Positions 49,751 to 59,797 of a stretch of 64,000 nucleotides of DNA are shown here, piece by piece. The notes beneath the pieces were generated by a model, which saw only the letters and a program-made list of their open reading frames with translations, ran no database searches and was not told the origin of the DNA. Source of the DNA: Isoetes taiwanensis (lineage: Eukaryota; Streptophyta; Lycopodiopsida; Isoetales; Isoetaceae); contig JAJEKV010000005.1 of NCBI GenBank assembly GCA_021234155.1, forward strand, positions 372,001-436,000, read 5' to 3'. Numbering within the stretch: position 1 is the stretch's first letter; each line of letters begins with the position of its first letter. A program made the translations under genes and the position numbers.

Positions 49751-51437
49751 GTGCCAAGGCACTTGTAACCACGCTAAACATACTACAAAACATAGAAAGA
49801 AGAGCATTTACTTACTTGACCATCTCTGAATGCCAGCTGAAAGTAGTTATCGTATTGCTTTACTGCCATAATGGGCTTCTTATCATAGTCATAGCTGAGG
49901 CAAAGCACTCTGTCACGCAGGCTTCTCGAAGCTCCTGCAGCCTTGTTCTTTTGCTTTTAAAATCCTCTCCATGCATTTGTTTAAATTCCACGCACTCACG
50001 TTGCATGAAACGGATCTTGTCTATTAAACTCATTTTTAATCAAGTCATTGTCGAGATTATGACTCACGGCAATGACTTTTGCTTCTTCATCCGTTACACC
50101 AACGATATATGTGCTTCAACGGCTCTTCCACACTTTCTACGGCTTTCCTCTTTTGCTAGTTCTTTCCTTGCCTTGTAACTATGTGTGCCTCCAAGAACGT
50201 AGTATGTGTAATCTTCAAGTCGACCTTCTTGTAATCTTTTAGTTGGTTGACCGACTCGGCCCACCATAACAACTAGTGGCGACACATGGGCATGAGGATT
50301 CCTTCTCATTCTTTTGTTTCAAGATAGCCACATGTGCCGCGATGACTTCCGGACCAGAGCACTCGACCCCATCTTCATTTTTAGGTGGCCTCTTAATGGT
50401 GCTCAATGTCAAAGAAATAGTTTGCTTTAGCAGTTTAGTGTCATTCACCCGCTTGAGAATACCACTTGATTTATCTGCGGGCTTCACAACAATATCTGCT
50501 CCAGGAGCCTTCTGAAGAGCTTCTGTTGACTCCTCTATAGTCAAAGACTTTGTGCCTCTAGATTTCTTTTTTGTAGGAGCCTGTGTATCTACTACCAGGG
50601 AATGCTTCCTACCCTTTCCCTTTGTTACCACCGGGTTCCTCTTCCTCTTCTTCTTCTACTTCCTCGCCCTCTTCTTCAAGCTCTTCGACAGGAGTGGGGT
50701 ACCACTGACCTTTGACCAACTTTGTTTCTTCAAGAAAGCAACAACCGACATCAAAATGTCCACTATATCCCGTGAATGGGTTAAGTTAGGAGGATGACGG
50801 TGATAAATTTATCGTAAAGACACTAAACAATACTTACATGGCCACTCTTGTAATTGTCAGCCACGTACTCATGCACATCTTTGGGTTTGCACATGCTTAT
50901 TCGAAGCATTTTACTTTCAAGAACGTAGAAGACTTCCCCTTTGTCATGCATGCACTTCATTAAAATTTCATCATCGACGCCTCAGAGCAATAAGGTTGAC
51001 AATTTCACGGGGGGTAATAATCGTCGGGCCTTGTACTTGCCCTTCCCTCGATTGATGACACAAGTAAAGGCACGCCTCGGTGGGTTTGCTCTCTCTTGCA
51101 CCCCCGTGGGACGCACCAACGCCCTGGTCTTTCAGTTCAGATATCTCAGGGCTCTATTGGTGCGACCTTTGATGATCGGGCCCTTGTGTACAAACCTGAT
51201 CTTGGGGCTGGAAAAAGCGTAAAGAAGGCCATTTTTATGCAAGAAACAGAACCTTTTTCGACCTTTTGTAACATAAAAACAGTAAAAATAGAGGTGAAAA
51301 GAGCATAAAATCTACACTAAATTATCACTTTATTTGTGTTATTTAAGCTTAAAACGCAAGAATATTACTAAAATATTAAGGTTTGCGACACTTCTTTAAG
51401 CACTAGACACCAAAATTCCAAAATAGTTCTCGGATCG

Positions 51438-51829
51438 GGTATAAATTTATACCGCCGAGCACGAAGCGGTATAAATTTATACCCAATTAGACAGCCGCAG
51501 ATAAATTTATACCGCTAGGTGCTCGAAGCAGTATAAATTTATACCGTTCCCAATACGCCGGTATAAATTTATACCGCAGGGAAAAGCTCGAGCGTATAAA
51601 TTTATACCCATCCAGAACACTTTTATGTGATAAATTTATACGATCGGTTCTTCGAATCCAGATAAATTATACCGCCGTGCTCGAAGGAGATAAATTTATA
51701 CCGCTCCGAACCATACTTCCAGATAAATTTATACCGATCGTATTCTCGAACCAGATAAATTTATACCGCCAGGAAGGAAAGTGTATAAATTTATACCGAT
51801 CCGTAACCATATCGGTATAAATTTATACC
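51438..51829. repeat. Regular array of 13 palindromes in intron 1 of the methyltransferase gene
   Basis: Copies of GGTATAAATTTATACC or close variants (some begin AGATAAATTTATACC) start at 51438, 51468, 51499, 51531, 51560, 51593, 51628, 51660, 51688, 51721, 51753, 51781 and 51814. Spacings are 28-35 bp, about 31 on average. Spacers share CGAAG/CTCGAA fragments, so the array partly grew by duplication of a longer unit. It lies just 3' of the start exon. Confidence 0.9.
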
Positions 51830-51940
51830 GTGGGCCATAATTCTAGCGTGATTAAAACAAAAGAGAAACTAGAACAAGACGGTAGTAGACTTACGCGGGC
51901 CATGACAAGATAGACCCGCAGATAGACGCTCCAGCAGAGC

Positions 51941-51950
51941 AATATATAAG
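51941..51950 (-). promoter_or_regulatory. TATA box of the methyltransferase gene, copy 2
   Basis: CTTATATATT on the minus strand lies about 40 bp upstream of the ATG at 51903. The spacing fits a TATA box with a very short 5' leader. The opposite gene starts about 340 bp away on the plus strand. Confidence 0.5.
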
Positions 51951-52082
51951 CCGACCGCTGAAAAACTTCGACTGAAGCCGCGATATAGAAAAAGGTGGTG
52001 GCCGGCGGGCTTAAGTACCTCTGCTAAGTGTCGCCATATAGCTTCTCCATAAAGTTTTCAATACAAGTGTCCGTGAGTTTTC

Positions 52083-52227
52083 GTGATAAATTTATACCGT
52101 TTACGTTCTATGTTGCCCTCCCTCTGTATAAATTTATACCATCTCTCGTATAAATTTATATGAGTCTGCCGCCTTTAAGTTTTTTTTTCCCTGTATAAAT
52201 TTATACCAACTCAGATAAATTTATACC
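52083..52227. repeat. Palindrome cluster upstream of the DUF7869 gene (five copies)
   Basis: Copies at 52083-52098, 52125-52140, 52147-52160, 52193-52207 and 52213-52227. The last lies about 60 bp upstream of the ATG at 52286, and since each palindrome contains TATAAA on both strands it could act as a core promoter element. Confidence 0.8.
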
Positions 52228-52285
52228 GATATGGCTCGAGAGAAAGAACCGCAGAGCCTCAACTCGTTGCAGGCTTCCTCCCGCA

Positions 52286-55200
52286 ATGGCTTTCACACCT
52301 CCTCACCGCAGACACTGTGAAGTAGCCACTTAATATTCTACATCCGACATTCCAACACCCACCGTTGAGTTTACTCCAAAGAAGACCACCTCGGCTTCCA
52401 CCACCAGTTCAATTTACTCCACCACACCCTGCTCCTGAACGTCGTCTGCCCCCACCAATGCGTTTTACCCCACCTCAGGCTAGAGAGGTCAGACTACCTC
52501 CTCCACTTCATTTTAGTACGTCGCCCATAGTCCACCGTAGGCTCCCTCCACGGAGGCAAATCACACCAACTCCATCCATTTCGCTAAATGGTACTACAAC
52601 AAGTGGGAGCGGCAAAACGACACGCAACTCCCCGTGGTTCTACGACACTTCAGGAGCTGGTCAACTACGTCACCAGCCTCGATTACTTTTTCCCAGAGAG
52701 AGGGAAAGCACCTCCCCCCAGGACTTGCCCACATCAAACCTCTCAGCATCTACAAGTACACCTCATGTTGATCTCTCAGACGAAGAAACACCTCATGTTG
52801 ATGTCTCAGACGAGGACCTACCAAAGCCACAAGAGTCCATGTTCGAATTCAAAGCCCCTGCAAGTAAAAATCTTAAGCGTAACTTACACAAGAGAGCATG
52901 TACAACCGTTAGAAGAAAGAAACTCATGGACGAGGCTCACTTGCGGGCAACACATACAAAGCACTGTTGTTCTCAACGTTGTTTGCTTAAGATTGGACTA
53001 AAGGAATTGAGGTTGCTTCGTGATAGTTCTGATTCAATGACTCGCTAGACCAAAGGGGCTACTTAGCCTTCAATATTAGGCCGGATGATGGTGAGAAGTT
53101 TACTTACACTGCCTGGTGGCCACACTGTCATTGTCAAACGGCCTTCAAATTGATTCATGCTTTAGGCAAACAGACGACTTGACCGCCCAAGAAAAAGGCT
53201 TGACAAGAATCCGGGCATCAATGACTATCGCCATTCAGAGGCATAACCGTAATTCATGCCCTTCAATGTGTTTCCTGGATGGAAGGTTTCTTTAAGGAGT
53301 CTTGTGAGAAACTCCCTAACAGCCCTATGTACCACTTGAGTGACAATTTCACTAAAACAAGAAGTCGATAATTATAAGGAGATGTGTGTTGAGGCTGGAG
53401 AACGCTTTGTTCCGCTACTCTTACTTTTATCGTGGTTCGGAAAAAGAGTTTTCTCGGCGTGGCCATTCCTAGAAAGCATAGGATGTCTGTTTGTGCTACA
53501 TGCTCAATTAAAAGCTCGAGACAAAATGCAAGGACACTTCACACTAAAAGTAAGCTTCCGGGACGTGTTCTTGCCTAGTTCTAATTAAAAGTAGGTTCTT
53601 TCCTAAACATATTTTCCTTTCAGATGCATTGAAGGAGAAACTGAACAAGCACAGAGAACAACAATTTTTGGAAAGGAGAAAATTGACAAAACATAGGAAG
53701 AAAGCACTGGAACAACCACTCAACTACATATCGCTTGTTATTGATGGAATGGACCAGAAGAAGACCACCCTACCACATTTTGTCAATGTGCCTAAGGATG
53801 TCTTGAAGAAGATTTCATACATCCGCATGTTGTTGGTGCTATGGTATTTAATGGAAAACTATCTTGCAAGGCATTTTGAATTATCCAAACATTCATGCTG
53901 ATCCAAATCTCACTATCACAATATTGAATAAGCTTCTTTCCAATCTAGAACATATACCGGCTCAGATCTTGACTAGATAACACGACAAGGGAAAATAAGA
54001 ATCAGCGTTGTTTGTTTATCGTGTTATGCTAGTAGAGAAACAAATCTTCAAGAAGGTGAAGATTGGTTTCCGCTTGTTGGTCATACACACGACCAAATTG
54101 ATCGGATGTTCAAGAGGGTTCTCTAAACGCCTTGCTCGAAAAAAGCTCTAAGCCCCGCCAACCATGATTGAGGTCATCCAAGATTCCTACAATCCTCGCC
54201 CGGACATCGAAGTTATTGGAAGAAACTTATGATTTCAAGGAATGGATTTTTCGGAGAGATCAACTAGGTCATCGTGCTATTGAGCCCTTGAGAAACATTA
54301 CATTTCAGCATCAGCTCAAAATTTCACTTGTAGATGGCAAGGCCATCTTACAAGGAAAGAAATATGCCACATCCTTTTGGTGGCCAGCAAAGCAGTATTC
54401 AATTCATTTCAACATCCCCAATACTAGTTTCATGCTCTTCGCAGAGCAAATGCCTCTAAAAAAGCTTGAAAGAAATCACAAAGAGTAAAAAGGAGGGAAG
54501 AGCATTTGACTCAAATAAATCATTGGATTGTATTGAGACAAGTATTGGGCCCTGCTCTAACCACTTTGGGGAGGAGAGGATGCTTTATGGTGGCCTCAAT
54601 TTTTTTCTCGGCAATGTGACATGTTGCAAGCTTCATTACAAGGTCGAAGACCGGTTACATTCAACCGCCATCTAGGCAAACCCTCCCCAGGCAAGTTGAG
54701 AATCAAGAGGAACATGTAGAGATATTGGCTAGCTCTAGATGAAGATGACAGAGTCATGTACACCGCCCTAGACGCGACAAAGACAACAAGTTGCTCGAAA
54801 GTATCCGGGTTCGGCCTCGAGAGATTCAGAAGGAATGCTCATAGCTGTCCCGGTGATAATGATGAACCGGGAGGCCATTCTCGCTAGCTAAAGCATCGGA
54901 GGTAACAAGAGAGGATGGAATTCCCACCAATTAAAAGTGCATCGGATGAGAACGATCGCCGCTAATGCTTTCGATGGGAGTTATACTTTGGAGATGGTAA
55001 AAACAGAGTGGGAAAGAGAGCTAAGTCCAAAGCAAGCACTTCATGTCATAGATCTAATCAAGTAAAGGTTCTTGCATATGACTTTGTTCTGACTGCTGCT
55101 AATAAGTTACGTATGGTCACTCAAACTTTAATAAGGTCGGCATGTGGATTAGACAAACAAGCCAAAAAGGTGGCCAAAAAAGATGATGATGAAGACTCAC

Positions 55201-55346
55201 TTGTAGACAGTGAGGAAGAAGATCGTTCGAGTACATCCAGTGCTGAGAGTGAAGCTGAGGATGAAGGCTCGAGTGATCAGGGAATAAATGAGTCAGAGGA
55301 TGAGATGCATCCTGATCTTGCTGCAAAATGTAAGTTTGTCCGATGA
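52286..55346 (+). pseudogene. DUF7869-type protein gene, copy 2 (frame-disrupted)
   Basis: The gene starts at ATG 52286 (MAFTPPHRR) and runs through a Pro-rich N-terminus with repeated FTPP units (52365-52620), a short acidic direct repeat (HVDLSDEETP/HVDVSDEDLP) and a Cys patch, CCSQRCLLKIGLKELR. Later pieces give LSDNFTK and IPRKHRMSVCATCS (53335-53530), SLVIDGMDQKKTTLPHFV (53735-53795), LDNTTRENKNQ (from 53973), LVGHTHDQIDRMFKR in a shifted frame (about 54080), and FQHQLKISLVDGKAILQGKK (54300-54360). An acidic Ser/Glu-rich tail ends at 55346. The motif order matches copy 1, where DNCSGQNKN and VGHTHDDID are the counterparts. Several frameshifts and stops are visible. The function is unknown; a transposase-like role is inferred from context. 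Confidence 0.65.
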
Positions 55347-55728
55347 CTCGAACATGTAAAGAACAGAAAGTGCAGGTGATGATTGTCTGTCAAAATATCC
55401 TATATTTTTGACAATTTTGTTCATAATTTTGTACAATTTTCACAACCTTGAATATATCACTTCTTTGTCACTCTACTACCCTTGCTATTTTTTTTATTGC
55501 CCCTTTTTTGCTACACTTTATAAAAGTAACTATTTTTTGTTCTAGTTTAGGAGGATGAAAATTGCTATTTAAAATTTTTGCACGAAAGTTATGTTCAATC
55601 AACCCCTCAAAAATGGTACCTAAATTACTTAAATTGTCACACCTGTCACAAAAAAATCTTAAAAATGGACTTTTTTAAGGGAATTTTAGGGAATCTTTCA
55701 AAGATTCCTTTTGAAGTGCGTTTCCAGC

Positions 55729-55751
55729 AAATAAGTGCGTTTCATTTTAAA
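55729..55751 (-). repeat. Right terminal inverted repeat of element 2
   Basis: This 23-bp segment is the exact complement of 47145-47167. Just inside it, AAACGCACTT recurs once more on the minus strand in direct orientation (about 55715-55724), whereas at the left end the inner copy is inverted. Confidence 0.8.
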
Positions 55752-57605
55752 CTTTATGATCTAGAAAACCAAAAAAGGCAAGAAAACTCAATTTTCGCCC
55801 TCCTCTCACCTTCCTAAACCCTATTATAGCCTATTTGCACCTTTTCCCCATCTTTTTCCCATGATTTTTTCACCATCTCCAAGTTGCAGTATTCATTGAC
55901 CATGGGTCAAAAGGGCAAAAAATTGAAGTGTTTCAGCTCAACCTAAAATTTCTCTAGATGGAAAGCTTGGTAAAAAAGAGCTAATTTGGCTTTTTTAAAT
56001 TTTGAAAAAACCCTTGTAAAGGCCTTCAAATTTGGATTCTTGGGATGCGTGCCATAGAAAATAAAAAACCTATTCTAGCCTATCTACCCTATCTATTTCC
56101 ACATCACCTCTACATCGCTTTCCACATCTCCCCCCCCATTTTCATTCCCATTTCCACGCGGGCGCCAGGCGTGGGGGCCGCATTACACGGGTGGTAGTCC
56201 CCTCTGGCGTGGGTAACAAAGTTATTAGATCGGTCAACGCGTTATTCCTTATATCTGTGAGCTTCCAAAAATCTTTTTCGCCTGTGGGATATATAACCCT
56301 TAGGATTTTTTTGACGAACCCTAAAAAATAGGGGAAACCGCTAAACCGCCAATTAAATTTGCCTAAATCTGATTGAAGCCCCGCCAATTTTCACCCGAAA
56401 TTACCTCCTGAACCTTTTCCGAGACCGTGGGAATCCTCTGTGGCACTTGATCCGGGAAGAATTGCTCTAATTTGGCCTTAAATCACTCGGCCGAGCTAGC
56501 TTTTGGGAAGAACAGTTCTTAAGCCAGCAATACAGATCAAATCAACACGTCCCTCAGAGATATACCTCTGTGATTTTGGCGCACTGAATATTTCTTGATA
56601 TTATCTCACTCTACTCTGCTCAGATTTTTGCTCCACTTTGCTCGAAATTGAAGATCCGGCTCGGTGTGACCTGTTCAACATTGAGGCACTTCAATTGCAA
56701 CTCAAATAATCATTCCATGTTGCTTCATTGGTAGTTTTGAAGCTCTCGAGAGGCTCAGACAGCCTTGAAATTGCTCTCAAGCACTATTATTTTTCAAACT
56801 TTGGTAATACCCTGTTGACGTTATCAAATTTTCTGTATCACATTGCTATAATGCATGGTCTTTGCCTGGAAAACTATTGCCATCATTTTTCATTCATCTT
56901 TTGTAACTTTGCATTGTTTCTTTGAAAGCTTAAAACTAAAAACAAAACCAAAAACATTTATTCCAAGTTATGTCCCCTTCAGGCATGTGCATTTCATCTT
57001 TGTAAAGATCTTAAAAGTCTATATATTCCGAGAAAACCTATAAAAAGATCTTTCCTCATAACTGTTACAGAGTTTGCTTTTTTTTATATAGTTTTGGCTA
57101 AAATCATCCTTTTGCTATTTAAACCCTATGCACGTGATCTAGAGGCTATTCTGAAGTTGCCTCCACAGATCCCAACCCAAAATTCCTTATCAAACTCCTC
57201 CTGCAAATTTTGGCTCTCTGTTTTGGCACTGGCCAACTTTTTGACCTGACTTTGACCTCGATTTTCTTGACCTTCCCTTATTCAAATCGAGCCAAATTTT
57301 CACCAAAAGTTTCCTCTGTTTGTTGACCATCTATACCAACAACCAGATCTCAAAAATCTCATAGGGTTTGTCTGCAAGGTCAAATTTAGCTCTGACAGTT
57401 TTTTCAATTTCAGGGACTTCAGTGATTTTGAGACAACTAGCACTTCAAAAACAATTTTCTTGTTTCATATGATAAGGATTGATCACCCTAAGTGATCTGG
57501 AGGTTCTAACCACTTTGTTTAAGCTTCCTTTGAGGTTAGACTAAAATTCCAGGTTTTAGGCTAACATTTTGGAGGTTCTACCGAGATATTCACCTGGAAG
57601 TTGAA
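55752..57605. other. Spacer before the Ty3/gypsy coding region, possible 5' LTR or leader
   Basis: No gene recognised. It may include the 5' LTR and leader of the downstream retrotransposon, but I found no clear primer-binding site and no second LTR copy in the window to compare with. Confidence 0.4.
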
Positions 57606-57609
57606 CTCC

Positions 57610-58903
57610 ATGGCACCAAGAAAGCCTGCTGAGCCTGCTGAGCCTGCTGGACCATCTGAGGTAACTGGTCAACCAGATTTAGTAGGGGTAAGCATGAAAG
57701 TGGCTACCAGTTCCACAACAAATGTTACAAATATTTCTACTTTGCCTTTTCCTCCACAAGCTCCTTATCATTTTGAGCTTACTGTACCTGTTTCTTCCCC
57801 TTGTTATGATTCTTCCATGAATGCTAACCATTTTTTGAAGACTTTTGAAGAATATTATGAGGAGCATGGAAAGAAGAAAGGTACCAGGTTTTTCTTGAGT
57901 TTGCCAAATGCATGAAAGGTGATGAGGCCAGTCCTGGTTGGATTTTGAACCTGTCAATAGGTACTAAGTGGGATGAATTGGAACAAAGATTTGGTCAAGG
58001 TTTGGTAAGACTACTTCACCCCGTGATCTTGTTTTTGAGCTCAATTCCTTTTCTATTAAATCGGGTGAAAGTGTGAAACAAGATGTGGAAAGATTTAACT
58101 CTTATTTGCTTTGGTGTGTAATAGGAACCATATTTCCCACCCAACTTTGCATCCGGTTGCTTCCTTTATCGAGGTTTGATGTCCGTGCCTAAGATCTATA
58201 GGAAGTTATTAAAACTTCAAAAGTTTGGTGAGCTAGATTCTATCCATAAGACATTTGTAAAGGCTGTAGATTAAGTAGAAATGCTAAGCTATTTGCCTGA
58301 TGAAGAAGTCAGAGATCCATTCTACCCTCCTCATCATGATAATTTCAAACAGAGTTACATTATGCTAATCTTTGCCCCCGTGTATGCAGTTCGAAGGAAA
58401 AGAAGAAGCCAAAAGCTGAAGAGTTAGACCCTCAGGTTTCAAAAATGAAATCTGAGATAAGTAAGGTATCTGAAGCTCTTCTAGAAGTTACCAAACAACT
58501 CATGGAGTTAAAAAATAGTAACAATGCTCTTTCTTCTAGCTCTACCATACCTGAATGCACAAACTGTGGTAAGCCCTATCATAGGGCTGAAAATTGCTTT
58601 GCAAGATCTTGTCCTAAATGCCACAAAAGGGGCCATTTTGGTAGAGAATGTCCTGTTTGTTCTTTTTGTAAAGAGATAGGTCATGAGGAGAAGTTCTGCA
58701 GTGTCAAGAATTACCTTGCAAAGCAAGAAAAAGGTAAACAGGTGTCAAATGTTAGTTTTATTGAGACCTGTGCAGAAGAGCAAGAAGAACAAGATGTTAT
58801 GGTTGTGCAAACACGTGCTAGGCTCCATTCAGGTACCTCTGCAAGTTCTGTTCCACCAATTACAGCTCCTAAGGTAACATTTCAAATGAAATCCCGAATA
58901 TAG
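57610..58903 (+). pseudogene. Gag of the Ty3/gypsy element, with three CCHC zinc knuckles
   Basis: It starts at ATG 57610 with an Ala/Pro/Glu repeat (KPAEPAEPAGPSE). A retrotransposon Gag domain follows in shifting frames (FLKTFEEYYEEHG; TKWDELEQRFGQ; SVKQDVERFNSYLLWC near 58070-58120). The last piece, 58445-58903, has three consecutive knuckles: CTNCGKPYHRAENC, CPKCHKRGHFGREC and CSFCKEIGHEEKFC. Gag packages the element's RNA in a virus-like particle. Stops near 57915 and frameshifts break it. Confidence 0.8.
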
Positions 58904-58958
58904 CTCCTCCCCCGCTCAAAGGTATAAACAGAAAGATTTCGAGCTTGATGAATTTGAA

Positions 58959-59560
58959 TTGCTTATGAAAAACTCCAAGGTTAATGTAGACTTACTAACT
59001 CTATTGAGGATTGCACCATCATCACAGGGGAAAAGTTTATCAAGAATACCCAAAATGTTGAAGAAATTGTTTGCAGAGACTTGCAACAACATTTCTCAGA
59101 AGCCTTACACCGAGCACAATAATCAAGATCCGTGTGCTTTTACTTGTAGTGCTACTATAGGTACTTCCCATTTAGATAAGGTCTTCTTTGGATGGAGGTT
59201 CTTCTCTAAATGTCATGCCTTATCATGTTATGAAAACACTGAATCTCAAGGTAGAAGACAATACTTCTATTGTTCTAAAATCCTTTTCCAATGCTAAGGT
59301 AGTACCAAAGGGAGTGGTGAGGAATGTGTCTGTTAATACAGGAGGAATCATTGTTTTAGCTACATTTGTGGTTGTTGATTTTGAGAATGTTAACCATGCT
59401 AATATCTATGATTTATTATTGGGAAGAAGGTGGATGAAAACAGTAGATGCTAGGCCTATATGGTCTGAAGGCATTTGCACTATTTCAAATGGAGCAACTT
59501 CCATTAAATTGGTAAACAAAACTGACCCCTCTGCTAATATTAGGTTCATAGATGTGGAGC
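58959..59560 (+). pseudogene. Aspartic protease of the Ty3/gypsy element
   Basis: The active-site loop reads LDGGSSLNVMP (about 59185-59215), where the family consensus is D-S/T-G-A/S-S, followed by the downstream flap region and LLLGRRWM, the second hydrophobic-Gly motif. It would process the polyprotein. It follows the zinc-knuckle region with frame changes near 59180. Confidence 0.7.
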
Positions 59561-59797
59561 TAGGAGTTTACAGTTTAGGTCTAGATGTTGATATGAGTGA
59601 AGAAGTTATCAACTTTGCTCATGAAGAGTTCTCTGATCCAAAAGAAAACAAGGCCTACCTTTGGTTTGATGGAGGTATGTCTAAAAAAATTAGGGATTGC
59701 TTCTTCTGCTGCTATTCTGAAGGATGCAGATCTTAAGCTGATGACTAAGATAGGGAGAATTCATCCTAATATTTCTTCTAATGCAGCAGAGTATGCA

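Larger units (their letters stand above)
47600..51903 (-). pseudogene. ParB-like plus beta-class DNA methyltransferase gene, copy 2 (spliced, frame-disrupted)
   Basis: A start exon ATGGCCCGC|GTAAGT (51903-51895) follows a TATA box. Further exons: one ending at 50838 (KDVHEYVADNYKSGH|GTAAGT), about 50770-49816, 49475-49240, 49171-49032, one of about 450 bp ending at 48537, and 3' exons down to about 47.6 kb. The protein has an E-rich acidic stretch, a ParB-like segment (LEDYTYYVLGGTHSYKARKE, then TDEEAKVIAVSHN), the methyltransferase catalytic motif ADIPYGF (48744-48724) and motif I, RILDAFSGSGTTA (48026-47985), followed by VVSVDMD. Motif IV before motif I is the beta-class order of N6-adenine/N4-cytosine methyltransferases. 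Stops (TAA after TTAI, and others) and frame changes mean that it is dead. Exon limits are approximate. Confidence 0.65.
47145..55751. mobile_element. Composite element 2: ParB-like/methyltransferase and DUF7869 genes with terminal inverted repeats
   Basis: A perfect 23-bp inverted repeat lies at 47145-47167 and 55729-55751. Its outermost bases (TTTAAA) are self-complementary, so TTAA at both ends could be the target duplication, with termini AATGAAACGCACTTATTT. Between them, about 8.6 kb contains a minus-strand ParB-like/methyltransferase gene, a plus-strand DUF7869-type gene, and more than 30 copies of GGTATAAATTTATACC or variants. The order and orientation match element 1. The repeat pair is directly visible; its role as element termini and the TTAA duplication are inference. 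Confidence 0.7.

Noticed and set aside
51438-51829. CRISPR array suggested by repeats at about 31-bp spacing
   Set aside because: The repeats are 16-bp perfect palindromes with short, mutually similar spacers, in a spliced plant gene, and no cas genes are present.
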